Assembly: GCF_900100255.1 (NCBI RefSeq)
Contig: NZ_FMTS01000002.1
Location: 397,400 to 461,399 of the forward strand
Direction of reading: 5' to 3'
Length of the DNA stretch: 64,000 bases
Origin: Asticcacaulis taihuensis
GTDB taxonomy: Bacteria; Pseudomonadota; Alphaproteobacteria; Caulobacterales; Caulobacteraceae
Shown here piece after piece: positions 63,056 through 64,000 of the stretch. The notes beneath the pieces are model-generated. The model did no database searches and was not told the origin of the DNA. It saw only the letters and a program-made list of their open reading frames with translations. Positions within the stretch are counted from its first letter, which is position 1. Each line of letters opens with the position of its first letter. The position numbers were made by a program, and so were the translations under genes.

Positions 63056-64000
63056 ATGAAGAATATTTACCTTGCCGGCGCCGCCGCTGTCGCCCTGAGC
63101 ATCGGGGCCGTCGCCTATGCCAGCCAGCCGGCCTTCTCGCCTCGCTCGGATACCTACAAGCAACTGGAACTGTTCGGTAATGTGCTGGCCATCGTCCAGC
63201 AGGACTATGTCGTGCCCGTCGATTCCAAGAAGCTGATCAATGCCGCCCTGGAAGGGATGCTGGCTTCGCTCGATCCGCATTCCAACTATCTTTCGGACGA
63301 CGACTATACTGACCTGAAGGAAAAGACGCGCGGCTCCTACGGCGGCATCGGCCTGGAAGTGACCGGCGAGGACGGCGCGGTGAAAGTGGTGACGCCTATG
63401 GATGACACCCCTGCCCAGAAGGCGGGCATCGAATCCGGCGACTACATCACCGCCATCGACGGCACCTCGATCCTGGGCCTGCCGCTCAATGACGCCATTT
63501 CCAAGATGAAGGGCGAACCCAATACCAAGCTGACCGTCACCATCGTGCGCACCGGCAAGGACGCGCCGTTCGATGTGCCCCTGACGCGTGAAATCATTGT
63601 GGTGAAATCGGTCAAGACGCGGATGGAGGGCGATTACGGCTACCTGCGCATTGCCTCCTTCTCGGAAACGACCGCCAACGACGCCAAGACCCAACTGGCC
63701 GACCTGATCGCCAAGAACCCCAATATGAAGGGCCTGGTGCTCGACCTGCGCAATAATCCCGGCGGCCTGCTGGAGCAATCGGTCGGCGTGGCCGACCTGT
63801 TCCTCGATGGCGGCGAGATCGTCAGCCAGCGCGGCCGTGACCCGAAAGACATCATCCGCTACCAGGCCAAAAAGGGCGACATGCTGAACGGCAAGCCGAT
63901 CGTCGTCCTGACCAATCCAGGCACCGCCTCGGCAGCGGAAATCGTCTCCGGCGCCCTGCAGGACCAGAAGCGCGCCACCATTGTAGGCCTGACCACCTTC
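63056..64000 (+). CDS. ctpA: Carboxy-terminal processing protease (S41), 3' end cut by window edge
   Basis: 315 codons present, from ATG 63056 (GAGG 5 bp upstream); an in-frame ATG at 63038 is possible. Signal anchor (about 1-24), an N-terminal helical part, PDZ domain (about 88-170, YGGIGLEVTGEDG), then the S41 domain: LRNNPGGLLEQSV and the catalytic Ser in NPGTASAAEIVSGAL with Lys in GALQDQKRA. The window ends at VGLTTF, just before the conserved GKG. It trims periplasmic proteins. Confidence 0.95.
   Translation, partial: MKNIYLAGAAAVALSIGAVAYASQPAFSPRSDTYKQLELFGNVLAIVQQDYVVPVDSKKLINAALEGMLASLDPHSNYLSDDDYTDLKEKTRGSYGGIGLEVTGEDGAVKVVTPMDDTPAQKAGIESGDYITAIDGTSILGLPLNDAISKMKGEPNTKLTVTIVRTGKDAPFDVPLTREIIVVKSVKTRMEGDYGYLRIASFSETTANDAKTQLADLIAKNPNMKGLVLDLRNNPGGLLEQSVGVADLFLDGGEIVSQRGRDPKDIIRYQAKKGDMLNGKPIVVLTNPGTASAAEIVSGALQDQKRATIVGLTTF

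Overview
This 64 kb window is a chromosomal piece of an alphaproteobacterium. The gene set, the gene order (sucCD-sucAB-lpdA; rplU-rpmA-obgE-nadD-rsfS-rlmH-envC-like-ctpA), the complete pseudaminic acid set and two perfect TTAA-N7-TTAA (CtrA-type) boxes point to the Caulobacterales. The moderate GC of about 60% suggests an Asticcacaulis-like organism rather than Caulobacter; the genus is an inference. I saw no rRNA, tRNA, CRISPR array, transposase or prophage.

1-10 kb (minus strand): 2-oxoglutarate dehydrogenase and succinyl-CoA synthetase genes (sucC, sucD, sucA, sucB and the truncated E3 gene lpdA). A patatin-like lipoprotein and a small membrane protein with a CtrA-type box sit between sucB and lpdA. 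The E2 protein carries two lipoyl domains. 10-15 kb: a DUF2306 membrane protein divergent from a membrane-bound LytTR regulator, a lipocalin, and a signalling trio (receiver, CheZ-like phosphatase, receiver-histidine kinase). 15-23 kb: glutamate synthase (gltD, gltB) and amtB, i.e. nitrogen assimilation.

23-30 kb: a sugar aminotransferase, a ketoglutarate-semialdehyde-type dehydrogenase with a likely LacI/XylR-family operator over its -35 box, a Xre/RES toxin-antitoxin pair, a CHASE4-like GGDEF-EAL protein and msrB.

30-46 kb is the most interesting part. It holds the whole CMP-pseudaminic acid pathway (pseB, pseC, pseH, pseG, pseI, pseF) in three transcription units. One unit is a nine-gene minus-strand operon in which every junction overlaps by 1-8 nt. 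It adds two KAS III (FabH-like) enzymes, an acyl carrier protein, two short-chain reductases, an alpha/beta hydrolase and a Rieske oxygenase to pseG and pseH. A second acyl carrier protein is divergently transcribed with pseF. I infer a dedicated carrier-bound acyl pathway (for example 3-hydroxybutyryl) feeding N-acylation of the nonulosonic acid. A CtrA-type box precedes pseB, which fits flagellin glycosylation. A WecG/TagA glycosyltransferase lies nearby.

46-57 kb: envelope genes (OmpA lipoprotein, membrane-tethered trypsin-like protease, M2 peptidase, MtgA), an isopenicillin-N-synthase-like oxygenase, a COG0523 metallochaperone with a WD40 partner, and three AT-rich orphan genes. 57-64 kb (plus strand): ribosome, GTPase and NAD housekeeping genes followed by an EnvC-like factor and a truncated CtpA protease.

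Non-coding structure is rich: three copies of a ~175 bp palindromic intergenic element, two copies of a ~70 bp hairpin-plus-core element, a nested cloverleaf-like terminator, and several intrinsic terminators.
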